NCBI GenBank assembly: GCA_035249905.1
Contig: DATFFT010000101.1
Span: 1-16,899, forward strand
Reading direction: 5' to 3'
DNA from: JAOUEA01 sp035249905
Lineage (GTDB): Bacteria; Actinomycetota; UBA4738; HRBIN12
Length of the DNA: 16,899 nt
The notes under the pieces are model-generated. The model had not been told where the DNA came from, made no database searches, and saw nothing but the letters and a program-made list of their open reading frames with translations. Made by a program: the position numbers and the translations under genes. Position 1 is the first letter of the stretch. The number at the start of each line of letters is the position of its first letter. Below are positions 1 through 7,108 of this stretch, piece by piece.

Positions 1-1896
1 CGACCCTTCACGGCACGTCTCACCCAGGTGCCCGAGGGCAAGCTCGCCGCCTCGCCCGACAAGAAGGGCGTGCTCCTCGCTGCCGAAGCCGACGCCGCGA
101 CCCACGTGGAGCGGTTGCGCCGTGCCACCTATCGCGTCACGAACGTCGAGAAGAAGCAGCGGAAGCGGTCCCCCGCGCCCCCGTTCACGACCTCGACCCT
201 GCAACAGGAAGCCGCGCGCAAGCTCGGGTTCACCGCGCGCAAGACGATGACGCTGGCCCAGCGTCTGTACGAAGGCGTCGACCTTCCCGGCGAGGGAACG
301 GTCGGCCTGATCACCTACATGCGGACCGACTCCGTGAACATCGCCGATACGGCTCTTCGCGAGATCGCCGAGCTCGTCAGGACCGAATACGGCGAGCGGT
401 ACACCCTCGCGGAGTTCCGTCGGTATCGGACCCGAAGCCGAAACGCCCAGGAGGCGCACGAGGCCGTGAGGCCCACGAGCGTGATGCGCTCGCCCCAGCG
501 GGTGGCGGCGACGCTCGATCGCGACCAGCTCCGCTTGTACACGCTGATCTGGCAGCGCACGATGGCCACGCAGATGGCCGACGCGCTGTTCGATCAGGTC
601 GGCGTCGATATCTCCGCTCGCGAGGGCGACACGGAGTACGGGCTCCGCGCGACCGGGCAGACGATGACGTTCGACGGGTTCATCCGCGTCTACAAGGAAG
701 GCCGAGACGAAGGGCCCGACGAGGACGCCGAGAAGACCCTTCCGACCCTCACCGCTGACCAGATCCTGCGCATGCTCGAGGTCCTGCCCGAGCAGCACTT
801 CACGCAGCCGCCGCCCCGCTACTCCGAGGCCTCGCTCGTCAAGACCCTCGAGGAGCTCGGCATCGGCCGCCCGTCGACGTACGCGTCGATCATCGACACG
901 ATCCAGCGCCGCGAATACGTGACCCTCGAGGACAAGCGCTTCCAGCCGACCGACACCGGCGAGGTCGTGACCGATAAGCTGATCGAGCACTTCCCCGACA
1001 TCGTCGACGTGACCTTCACCGCGTACATGGAGAAGGAGCTCGACGACATCGCCGAGGGCGACCTTCGGAAGATCCAGATGCTCGAGGAGTTCTACGGCCC
1101 GTTCGAGCGCGCTCTCGAGAAGGCCGAGCAGTCCTTCGAGCGATTCAGCGAGGAGCTCGACGAGGTGTGTCCGCTGTGCCCGACCGAAGGCCGCGAGCCC
1201 GGGAACCTCGAGGTCAAGCTCGGCCGGTACGGCAAGTTCATCGGATGTACGAACTACCCGGAGTGCCGCTACATCCGGAACATGGACGGCAGCGAGCGGC
1301 CCGAGCCCGAGATGCTCGACGAGACCTGTCCCGAGTGCGGGCGGCAGCTTCAGCGGCGCCATGGCCGCTACGGACCGTTCACCGGATGCAGCGGCTACCC
1401 GGACTGCCGTTACATCAAGAAGGATCCGCCCGTCTCGACCGGTGTCACGTGCCCGCAGTGCGGCGAGGGCGAGCTGATCGAGAAGCGCAGCCGGTTCGGA
1501 TCGATCTTCTACAGTTGCAGTCGGTACCCGGACTGCGACTGCGCCGTCGGGAATCCGCCCGAGAAGGACCGGCCGTGCCCGGAGTGTGGCTCGCTGCTGC
1601 TCCGACGGCCGAAGTCGCTGAAGTGCTGGGGGTGCGGGGCCGAGCTCGACCTGGAGTTCAACGTCACGAAGGGTGGCGACGTCGAGGCGGAGACGGCAGC
1701 ACGCGAGGCCAAGCGCGCGGCTCGCGCCAAACGTGCAGCCGCGAAGAAGAAGGTCCCGGCGAAGAAGAAGACGGCGGTCAGGAAGAAGCCGGCGGCGAAG
1801 AAGAAGGCAAGCGTGAAGGCGGCCGCGAAGAAGAAGGATGGCTCGGCGAAGGCGACGACGGCGGCGGCGACGTCGGCCGAAGCTCCGGAGGCCTGA
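1..1896 (+). CDS. topA: DNA topoisomerase I, 3' portion (5' end outside window)
   Basis: Type IA topoisomerase, which relaxes negatively supercoiled DNA by cutting and resealing one strand through a tyrosine-DNA link. The frame is open from base 1, so the Toprim domain and N-terminus lie upstream of the window. The visible part starts inside the core (RPFTARLTQV). It holds the active-site signature GLITYMRTDS, with the catalytic Tyr codon at 316-318, and the conserved ELGIGRPSTYASII block near 850-900. Four Cys4 zinc ribbons follow at about 1168-1266, 1327-1407, 1450-1542 and 1576-1635. The C-terminus, from about 1700 to 1893, is a low-complexity Lys/Ala tail with repeated AKKK/RKK units. Such tails are known in actinobacterial TopA and aid DNA binding and processivity. 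The stop is followed after 6 nt by the next gene, whose Shine-Dalgarno (GGAGG, 1887-1891) lies inside the topA end, so co-transcription is likely. Identification is secure. Confidence 0.97.
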   Translation, partial: RPFTARLTQVPEGKLAASPDKKGVLLAAEADAATHVERLRRATYRVTNVEKKQRKRSPAPPFTTSTLQQEAARKLGFTARKTMTLAQRLYEGVDLPGEGTVGLITYMRTDSVNIADTALREIAELVRTEYGERYTLAEFRRYRTRSRNAQEAHEAVRPTSVMRSPQRVAATLDRDQLRLYTLIWQRTMATQMADALFDQVGVDISAREGDTEYGLRATGQTMTFDGFIRVYKEGRDEGPDEDAEKTLPTLTADQILRMLEVLPEQHFTQPPPRYSEASLVKTLEELGIGRPSTYASIIDTIQRREYVTLEDKRFQPTDTGEVVTDKLIEHFPDIVDVTFTAYMEKELDDIAEGDLRKIQMLEEFYGPFERALEKAEQSFERFSEELDEVCPLCPTEGREPGNLEVKLGRYGKFIGCTNYPECRYIRNMDGSERPEPEMLDETCPECGRQLQRRHGRYGPFTGCSGYPDCRYIKKDPPVSTGVTCPQCGEGELIEKRSRFGSIFYSCSRYPDCDCAVGNPPEKDRPCPECGSLLLRRPKSLKCWGCGAELDLEFNVTKGGDVEAETAAREAKRAARAKRAAAKKKVPAKKKTAVRKKPAAKKKASVKAAAKKKDGSAKATTAAATSAEAPEA

Positions 1897-1902
1897 CGCG
1901 AC

Positions 1903-3942
1903 GTGGCTTCGGTCGCCGACGAGGTCGCGGAGCTCCGCGGGACCCGTGCGGCAACCCTGAAGGACCTGCTGACCCAGCCGGCGTTCTCGCGCCTGCTCGC
2001 GGCGATGACCGTGTCGTCGCTGGGCGACTGGGTCGGCTTCGTGGCCGTGACCTCGCTCGTCGCGCGGATCTCCGGATCGAAGGCGGGCCTCGCCGTGGGC
2101 GGCGTGATGATCGTCCGGATGTTGCCCGCGGTGCTGTTCGGGCCGATCGCCGGCGTGTTCGTCGATCGGTTCGATCGCAAGAAGGTCATGATCGCTTCGG
2201 ATCTGGCCCGCGGAGTTCTGTTCGCCGCGATGGCGTTCATGTCGCAGCTCTGGATGATCTACCTGTTCTCGTTCGTGAAGGAGGGGCTGTCGCTCCTGTG
2301 GACGCCCGCCCGCGACGCCTCGCTGCCGAACATGGTTCCCCGGCGGCAGCTGGCGAACGCCAACGCGATCTCGCTCGTGAGCACGTACGCGACGCTGCCG
2401 CTCGGCGGCGGCGTCTTCGCGGTGCTGGCGGCGTTCAGCGATTGGATCTCCGCCCGAGTGCCGTGGGTCGTCGGGCGGCCCGAATCGTTCGCGCTCCTGC
2501 TCGACGCGTCGTCGTTCGCCTTCTCGGCACTGATGGTCAGCCGCATCGCCTTCCCCCCCCGAGCGGCCGGGTCGGAGGGCTCCAGGCTCGACCTCACCAG
2601 GGTCTGGCGTGACATCGTCGACGGCGTCCGGTTCCTGCGAGAGGACTCGATCGCATCGGCGATGACGGCCGGCATCGTGGTCGCGTTCGCGGCGGTCGGC
2701 GCGGTGCTGGCGATGGGCCCGATCTTCGTCACGACCCTCGATGCCGGCACGGCAGCCTGGGGGGTGATCGTCACCGCGTTCGGCATCGGCATGGCGCTCG
2801 GCATGGCCTCGACGAACCAGATCGCGAGGTTCATCGATCGCGGGCTGACTTTCGTATGGGCGCTCGTGGCCGCGGGCGTCACCCTGTTCGTGCTCGCCTC
2901 GATGCCCAACCTCTCGCTGGCCGCCGTCGTGACGGTCTGGCTCGGCGCGTTCTGCGGCCTCGCCTGGGTGAGCGGGTACACGCTGTTGCAGGAGAACGTC
3001 GAGGACGAGTTCCGGGGGCGCACGTTCGCCTCGCTCACCACCCTGTCGCGCATGGGACTGTTCCTGAGCCTCGCGGCGTTCCCTATCCTGTCGACCGTCT
3101 ATGGCGACTATGAGTTCTTCATCGGCGGGCAGCGGTTCGACCTCTCGGGCACCCGCCTCGCCCTGTGGACCGCCGGGGCGCTCGCCGTGGCGGCCGGCCT
3201 CAACACCCGCCGACTGCTCGGGCGACATCGTCTCTCGCGACCGCGGACCCTCGAGCTCGTGCCGAAGCTGAAACGACCGCCGGCGACCGGGTTGTTCATC
3301 GCGTTCGAGGGCGTGGAAGGCGCCGGCAAGGGCACCCAGATCAGGCTCATCGAGGAGTACCTGCGCGGTCGGATCCCCCAGGAAGTGCTCGTGACGCGTG
3401 AGCCTGGGGGCACCGAGATGGGCGAGAAGATCCGCGAGGTGTTGCTCGACCCGAAGACGGGGAAGCTCGACGCTCGCAGCGAGGCTCTGCTCTTCGCCGC
3501 GGCCCGCGCGCAGACCGTCGCCAACGTGATCCGCCCGGCGCTCGCGGAGGGCAAGATCGTGATCTGCGACCGATACGTCGACTCCTCGCTCGCGTATCAG
3601 GGATGGGGCCGGGGCCTCGGCGAGCAGGACGTGCTGACGCTGAACGTCTGGGCCACCCAGGGGCTCTTCCCCGACCTGGTGGTGCTGCTGCACGTCGAAC
3701 CCGAACGTGGGCTCCTGCGCTCGACCGAGGCGCCCGACCGCATGGAACTCGAAGGCCAGGACTTCCACGCCAAGGTGGCCGACGCGTACCTGAGGATCGC
3801 GGAGGAGCACCCCGAGCGATTCGTGCTGGTCGACGCCGATCAGACTCCGGCGGAGGTCTTCGACGACGTCCGGGCCGCGGTGGACAAGGTGCTCGAAGGG
3901 TTCGAACACACCAACGGCAGCGAGGAAGCGCCACCGACGTAG
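1903..3942 (+). CDS. tmk: MFS transporter-like protein fused to thymidylate (dTMP) kinase
   Basis: A 679-residue two-domain protein. Residues about 25-445 look like a 12-span major facilitator of the MFS_3/EntS type, with the cytoplasmic loop motif DRFDRKKVM at residues 88-96. Residues 463-679 are a complete dTMP kinase, which phosphorylates dTMP to dTDP with ATP in DNA precursor synthesis. The kinase has P-loop EGVEGAGKGT (469-478), REPGGTEMG for dTMP binding, the DRY motif (556-558) followed by DSSLAYQG, and a LID region with DRME. It is the only tmk visible and sits in the usual actinobacterial topA-tmk-holB setting, so it is probably the cell's essential dTMP kinase. The GTG start is supported by GGAGG 11 nt upstream. 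Similar MFS-Tmk fusions occur in other Actinomycetota, for example Streptomyces. What the transporter half moves, if anything, is not evident. The kinase call is firm; transport function is inferred only from the fold. Confidence 0.93.
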   Translation: MASVADEVAELRGTRAATLKDLLTQPAFSRLLAAMTVSSLGDWVGFVAVTSLVARISGSKAGLAVGGVMIVRMLPAVLFGPIAGVFVDRFDRKKVMIASDLARGVLFAAMAFMSQLWMIYLFSFVKEGLSLLWTPARDASLPNMVPRRQLANANAISLVSTYATLPLGGGVFAVLAAFSDWISARVPWVVGRPESFALLLDASSFAFSALMVSRIAFPPRAAGSEGSRLDLTRVWRDIVDGVRFLREDSIASAMTAGIVVAFAAVGAVLAMGPIFVTTLDAGTAAWGVIVTAFGIGMALGMASTNQIARFIDRGLTFVWALVAAGVTLFVLASMPNLSLAAVVTVWLGAFCGLAWVSGYTLLQENVEDEFRGRTFASLTTLSRMGLFLSLAAFPILSTVYGDYEFFIGGQRFDLSGTRLALWTAGALAVAAGLNTRRLLGRHRLSRPRTLELVPKLKRPPATGLFIAFEGVEGAGKGTQIRLIEEYLRGRIPQEVLVTREPGGTEMGEKIREVLLDPKTGKLDARSEALLFAAARAQTVANVIRPALAEGKIVICDRYVDSSLAYQGWGRGLGEQDVLTLNVWATQGLFPDLVVLLHVEPERGLLRSTEAPDRMELEGQDFHAKVADAYLRIAEEHPERFVLVDADQTPAEVFDDVRAAVDKVLEGFEHTNGSEEAPPT

Positions 3943-3958
3943 GGTTGGAGCGGGGAGG

Positions 3959-4273
3959 ATGGACATCGACTGGTGGTTGATCGTCGTCGCGGCATGGGTG
4001 GGGATCGGCGTGGTCACCGGGCTCGTCATGGGGCGAAGAGGCTTCTCGGCATGGGCGTGGCTCTTCATCGGGGTCGTACTCGGTCCGCTGGTCGTGCCGC
4101 TGGCGTTCGCATCGATCCGCGAGGGGCGGCCCGTCATGCTGGAGCGGTTGTCCGAGGGGCGGCCGAGCGGCGGGGGCACGCACGTCCTGATCGGCATCGA
4201 TGGCTCCGGCGGTGCGAGCGAGGCCGCGCGGGCCGGTCTCGCGCTCGCCGGCGGCGCTGCGGCTACGAGCTGA
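3959..4273 (+). CDS. Membrane-anchored universal stress protein, truncated N-terminal part
   Basis: The readable 104-residue frame has two hydrophobic spans (about residues 6-25 and 31-52) separated by the basic loop GRRGF. A short linker follows, then the first strand and helix of a USP domain (HVLIGIDGSGGASEAARAGL, with the nucleotide-site Asp at residue 81). The frame then runs into a stop after an unrelated AAATS end. An intact protein would continue for another ~110 residues of USP domain; its C-terminal piece is found just downstream in a shifted frame (next entry). ATG is preceded by GGAG at 3947-3950 with 8 nt spacing. The gene lies 16 nt after tmk, so it is probably the third gene of the topA-tmk transcript. 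Whether the stub is still made as a two-span membrane peptide cannot be told. An assembly error is the main alternative to real decay. Confidence 0.6.
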   Translation: MDIDWWLIVVAAWVGIGVVTGLVMGRRGFSAWAWLFIGVVLGPLVVPLAFASIREGRPVMLERLSEGRPSGGGTHVLIGIDGSGGASEAARAGLALAGGAAATS

Positions 4274-4372
4274 TCGTGGTCGGTCGCCGCGGCCGAGGGG
4301 CGACGAAGGCCGTGCTGGGAAGCACCGCAGAGGCTCTGGCGCGCGGTGGAGATCCCCGTCTTGATCGTCTAG
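4261..4372 (+). pseudogene. Out-of-frame C-terminal remnant of the USP domain
   Basis: From about 4264 a different frame (offset by one from the upstream ATG) reads GYELIVVGRRGRGATKAVLGSTAEALARG, the typical last third of a USP domain with the glycine-rich nucleotide loop. Near 4345 the homology returns to the original frame and reads VEIPVLIV followed directly by TAG at 4370-4372, the classical USP C-terminus. The gene that begins at 3959 therefore carries an internal deletion of roughly 75-80 codons and two frame changes that cancel out. The nucleotide loop has eight residues between its second and third glycines instead of the usual nine, so one more codon may be lost. I read this as a decayed gene; a collapsed assembly or sequencing indels would look the same. 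Confidence 0.7.
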
Positions 4373-4394
4373 CACGACGGTCCGACCCAGTCGA

Positions 4395-4400
4395 TAGGCT
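4395..4400 (+). promoter_or_regulatory. Possible -10 element of holB
   Basis: TAGGCT fits the actinobacterial TANNNT -10 pattern and lies 9 nt before the holB ATG. No convincing Shine-Dalgarno is present in between, so the mRNA could be leaderless or nearly so. No -35 hexamer stands out. Confidence 0.3.
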
Positions 4401-4409
4401 CCTTCGACG

Positions 4410-5525
4410 ATGGCCTTCACGGTCCTGCAACGGGTGCCCGGTCAGCCACGCGCCATGGCGTTCCTCCAGGGCGCGGCCGATCGCCCGCACCACGCGTACG
4501 TGTTCGCCGGCCCTGAGGGAAGCGGCAAGTCGCTGGGCGCCCGTGCGTTCACTGCGGCGTTGCTCTGCCGGCAGGGAGGGTGCGGCGAGTGCCGGGACTG
4601 CCGCCTCGCGCTGAAGGACCAGCATCCGAACGAGTTCCTCGTGGAACCGGAGGGCCGCGACATCCACGTGAACACCATCCGTGAGGAGGTCTGGACCCCC
4701 GTCTCCCGCACCGCGCCGGAGCTCGGCCGCAAGATCTTCGTGATCAGGGAAGCCGACCGGCTCTCGCCGGCCGCGGCCGACACGTTGCTGAAGGTGCTCG
4801 AGGAGCCTCCCGCCGACGCGGTGTTCCTGTTGATGTCGGCACGTGCGCACGAGCTCCCCGAGACGATCCGTTCGAGGTGTCACACCGTCATCTTCACCGC
4901 GTTGTCCGAGTCGTTCGTCGTCGACGTGCTCGAACGCGAAGGGGTCGACCCGACACGCGCACACCTCGCGGCCCGGCTCACCGGGGGCAACCTGGGCAGG
5001 GCCCGGCGCCTGGCCGTCTCCGACGACGGGCTGGCGTTCCGCGACGCCGCGATCGAGGCGCTTGAGATCGCTGAGCGCGGTCCTGCGGGGGCGCTCGAGG
5101 CTACCGACATGGTGGTCGCCGCCGCGTCGGGGTACAAGAAGGCGATGAAGGCTGAGCTCGACGAGGAGCTCGCCCCCTTCCTCGACGAGAAGGGGCGTCC
5201 CGAGGACGCCTACCGCGGGGCGATCCGGCGCATCGAGATCCGGTTCCAACGACGGGAACGCCGCGCCGAGCGTGACTACGTCGACTGGGTGCTGCTGGCC
5301 GCATCCGCGCTGTTGCGCGACCGCATCGCCGCCCGGGTCGGCGTCGGACGCGCCGACCTGATCAACCCCGACATCGCGCTGGACCCCGACCTGTCGGTGG
5401 TGCGGTCCGCGCGGGGCCTCGCCGGCATCGAAGCGGCCCGCGCCGAGCTCGCCGAGGATCTCAACCTCAACACGCGCCTCGTGCTGGAACGTGCGTTCCT
5501 GACCCTCGCCGAGATCGCCGCCTGA
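4410..5525 (+). CDS. holB: DNA polymerase III delta' subunit
   Basis: Clamp-loader AAA+ subunit that, with gamma/tau and delta, opens and loads the sliding clamp. The 371-residue product has Walker A GPEGSGKS (residues 34-41). A Cys4 zinc module follows directly (Cys53, 58, 61, 64), then the Walker B-like region FVIREADRLS, the LLKVLEEPP block and the SRC arginine-finger motif (ETIRSRCHTV). The C-terminal third is the less conserved helical collar domain. The intact Walker A is worth noting because delta' of Escherichia coli lacks a functional ATP site, whereas HolB-type proteins in other phyla often keep the motif. The ATG fits the conserved start of the family (Q-R-V-P-G-Q-P). It follows the broken USP gene by 37 nt and may have its own promoter. 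DnaX is excluded by the short length and the absence of its long C-terminal region. Confidence 0.93.
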   Translation: MAFTVLQRVPGQPRAMAFLQGAADRPHHAYVFAGPEGSGKSLGARAFTAALLCRQGGCGECRDCRLALKDQHPNEFLVEPEGRDIHVNTIREEVWTPVSRTAPELGRKIFVIREADRLSPAAADTLLKVLEEPPADAVFLLMSARAHELPETIRSRCHTVIFTALSESFVVDVLEREGVDPTRAHLAARLTGGNLGRARRLAVSDDGLAFRDAAIEALEIAERGPAGALEATDMVVAAASGYKKAMKAELDEELAPFLDEKGRPEDAYRGAIRRIEIRFQRRERRAERDYVDWVLLAASALLRDRIAARVGVGRADLINPDIALDPDLSVVRSARGLAGIEAARAELAEDLNLNTRLVLERAFLTLAEIAA

Positions 5526-5568
5526 GGATCGACCACGAACGATTGCATCGAGACACTGAAGCGTGATT

Positions 5569-5597
5569 GACTCCGCGACACCCCCGACTGAGGAGTC
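5569..5597 (+). promoter_or_regulatory. Hairpin that may mask the RBS of the metallophosphoesterase gene
   Basis: GACTCC (5569-5574) is complementary to GGAGTC (5592-5597) with a 17-nt loop. The second arm contains the Shine-Dalgarno AGGAG (5591-5595) that serves the ATG at 5603. A smaller alternative, GACT (5586-5589) with AGTC (5594-5597), would also cover it. The effect on translation is inference only. Confidence 0.3.
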
Positions 5598-5602
5598 CAC
5601 GC

Positions 5603-6580
5603 ATGTCCGTCTCTCGGCGTCACGTAGTGCTCGTCATCGCCACCCTCGTGGTCGCAGGCTCGGCCCTGACCGGGCGCGTCACCACCGTCGCGGCGCCTCG
5701 GCCGCCGGATCCCCGGATCGCGGCGGTCGGGGACATCGCCTGCCAGTCGTTCAGCCAGAGCGACGGTGAGGGCGCCTGCCGATCCGACGAGGTGGCGGCA
5801 CTGATCACCGATCTCGCCCCCGACCGGTTCCTCGCGCTCGGAGACCTGCAGTACAACAAGGGCGAGCTCGGCGAGTTCCTCCGCGTGTACGACCGGCAGT
5901 TCGGCCACCTCAACCCCATCACGATGCCGACACCCGGCAACCACGAGTACGACACCCCGGGCGCGCAGGGCTACTACGACTACTTCGGCCAGAGCGCGCA
6001 CGGGCCTCACGGGTACTACTCCGCCGACCTGGGAGCCTGGCACCTCGTCTCACTGAACTCCGACATCTGTCGCGACGACCCCGGATGCGGCCCCGGCACC
6101 CCCCAGTACGAGTGGCTCGCCGCCGACCTGGCCGCCAACGACGATGCGGCGTGCACCCTAGCGTTCCAGCACCACCCGACGTTCGATTGGCGGCAGTGGC
6201 AGAAGTTCGTCGACCCCGATGACCCTCGTCCCAACGGGGGCTCCGAGAACGAGATGTATCTCGACATGTGGCGGCTGATGGATGATGCCGGCGTGGACGT
6301 GATGCTCGTCGGGCACAACCACATCTACCATCGGTGGGCGCCGCAGCACGCCGACGGCACGCGCGACGCCGACGGCATCAGGCAGTTCACGATCGGCACC
6401 GGCGGCCGCTCGCTCTACCCTCTGGGGAAGAAGCCTCGGCCGGCGAACCTGCTGGCCGTGCAGAACAAGGCGTTCGGCGTGCTCCGGATGACCCTGCACG
6501 AGGAAAGCTACAGCTACGCGTGGGTGGGCCTGCCCACCGATCCCGCGTTCCGCGACAGCGGAACGTTCACGTGCAGGTGA
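5603..6580 (+). CDS. Secreted metallophosphoesterase (purple-acid-phosphatase type)
   Basis: A 325-residue calcineurin-like phosphoesterase with a dinuclear metal site, probably hydrolysing phosphomonoesters outside the cell. Residues 1-31 form a signal peptide: basic start SVSRRH, hydrophobic core VVLVIATLVVAG, and a possible cleavage after VAA. The metal ligands are in family order: D44 in AVGDIAC, D81 and Y84 in GDLQY, N113-H114 in GNHEY, H190-H191 in FQHHP, and H238/H240 in GHNHIYHR. The GDxxY tyrosine is the hallmark of purple acid phosphatases. Several paired cysteines (47/59, 156/162) suit an exported protein. An in-frame GTG at 5567 is possible, but the ATG at 5603 has AGGAG 7 nt upstream and starts right at the signal peptide. 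It stands 77 nt after holB. The substrate is unknown. Confidence 0.88.
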   Translation: MSVSRRHVVLVIATLVVAGSALTGRVTTVAAPRPPDPRIAAVGDIACQSFSQSDGEGACRSDEVAALITDLAPDRFLALGDLQYNKGELGEFLRVYDRQFGHLNPITMPTPGNHEYDTPGAQGYYDYFGQSAHGPHGYYSADLGAWHLVSLNSDICRDDPGCGPGTPQYEWLAADLAANDDAACTLAFQHHPTFDWRQWQKFVDPDDPRPNGGSENEMYLDMWRLMDDAGVDVMLVGHNHIYHRWAPQHADGTRDADGIRQFTIGTGGRSLYPLGKKPRPANLLAVQNKAFGVLRMTLHEESYSYAWVGLPTDPAFRDSGTFTCR

Positions 6581-6620
6581 TGTCGTAGGCGCGTCGGCAC
6601 GGGCGGCATCGTCGGCACGT

Positions 6621-6651
6621 CCGCATGCCTGACGAAAGTGGTGCTGGCATC
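6621..6651 (+). repeat. Copy 1 of a two-part motif shared with 9311-9342
   Basis: The 123-nt gap between the phosphoesterase and the receiver gene contains CCGCATGCC (6621-6629) and GTGGTGCTGGCATC (6638-6651). Both blocks recur, in reversed order, in the gap upstream of the first histidine kinase. They could be regulator sites common to both genes; coincidence is not excluded. Confidence 0.3.
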
Positions 6652-6703
6652 ACTGGCGCGGGGCGCCCCCCGTGGCACGCTTCGAGGTGGAGGCCGATGC
6701 CAC

Positions 6704-7090
6704 GTGACCGTTCGAGTCCTCATCGTCGATGACCAGGCGCCGTTCCGCTCGGCGGCGCGCATGGTCGTGGAAGCCACCGATGGGTTCGACGTCGTCGGCG
6801 AGGCCGAGAGCGGCGAGGCCTCAGTCTCGATGGCCGCGGATCTGGCGCCCGACCTCGTGTTGATGGACGTGAACCTCCCCGGGATCGACGGTCTCGAGGC
6901 GACCAGGCAGATCCTGGCCGGGGCGGGGGGGCCGGTGGTGGTGCTGCTCCTGTCGACCTACGAGGAAGAGGAGTACGCGCCGCGAGCTGCCGAGTGCGGC
7001 GCCGCGGCGTACATCCCCAAGGCGTCCTTCGGTCCCGGTCGGCTCGACGATGCCTGGACGCTGGCCACCCGAGCCGCGGGCGGGAGCTGA
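6704..7090 (+). CDS. Stand-alone receiver-domain response regulator
   Basis: A 128-residue protein consisting only of a CheY-like receiver. It has the acidic pair D9-D10, phospho-acceptor D55 in LVLMDVNLPG, switch residues S84/T85, and K106 in YIPKAS. The frame stops straight after the last receiver helix, with no DNA-binding or enzymatic output domain. The sequence otherwise resembles receivers of NarL/LuxR-type regulators. GTG at 6704 is chosen because GGAGG (6689-6693) lies 10 nt upstream and the receiver fold begins there; an upstream GTG at 6638 would add 22 residues lacking any conserved feature. It converges with histidine kinase 1 (18 nt between stops). It may act as a phosphate sink, phosphorelay intermediate or protein-protein regulator for one of the two kinases. 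Confidence 0.88.
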   Translation: MTVRVLIVDDQAPFRSAARMVVEATDGFDVVGEAESGEASVSMAADLAPDLVLMDVNLPGIDGLEATRQILAGAGGPVVVLLLSTYEEEEYAPRAAECGAAAYIPKASFGPGRLDDAWTLATRAAGGS

Positions 7091-7108
7091 ATCGCTCGCC
7101 CCGCCGGA

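Noticed and set aside
1700..1893. Lys-rich end of topA considered as a separate histone-like gene
   Set aside because: It is in frame with the zinc ribbons and has no start or RBS of its own; Lys-rich tails are normal for actinobacterial TopA.
1167..2612. 481-codon + frame spanning the end of topA and the start of the MFS domain
   Set aside because: Out of frame with both genes; Arg/Gly-rich shadow. A topA extension is excluded by the clean stop at 1894-1896.
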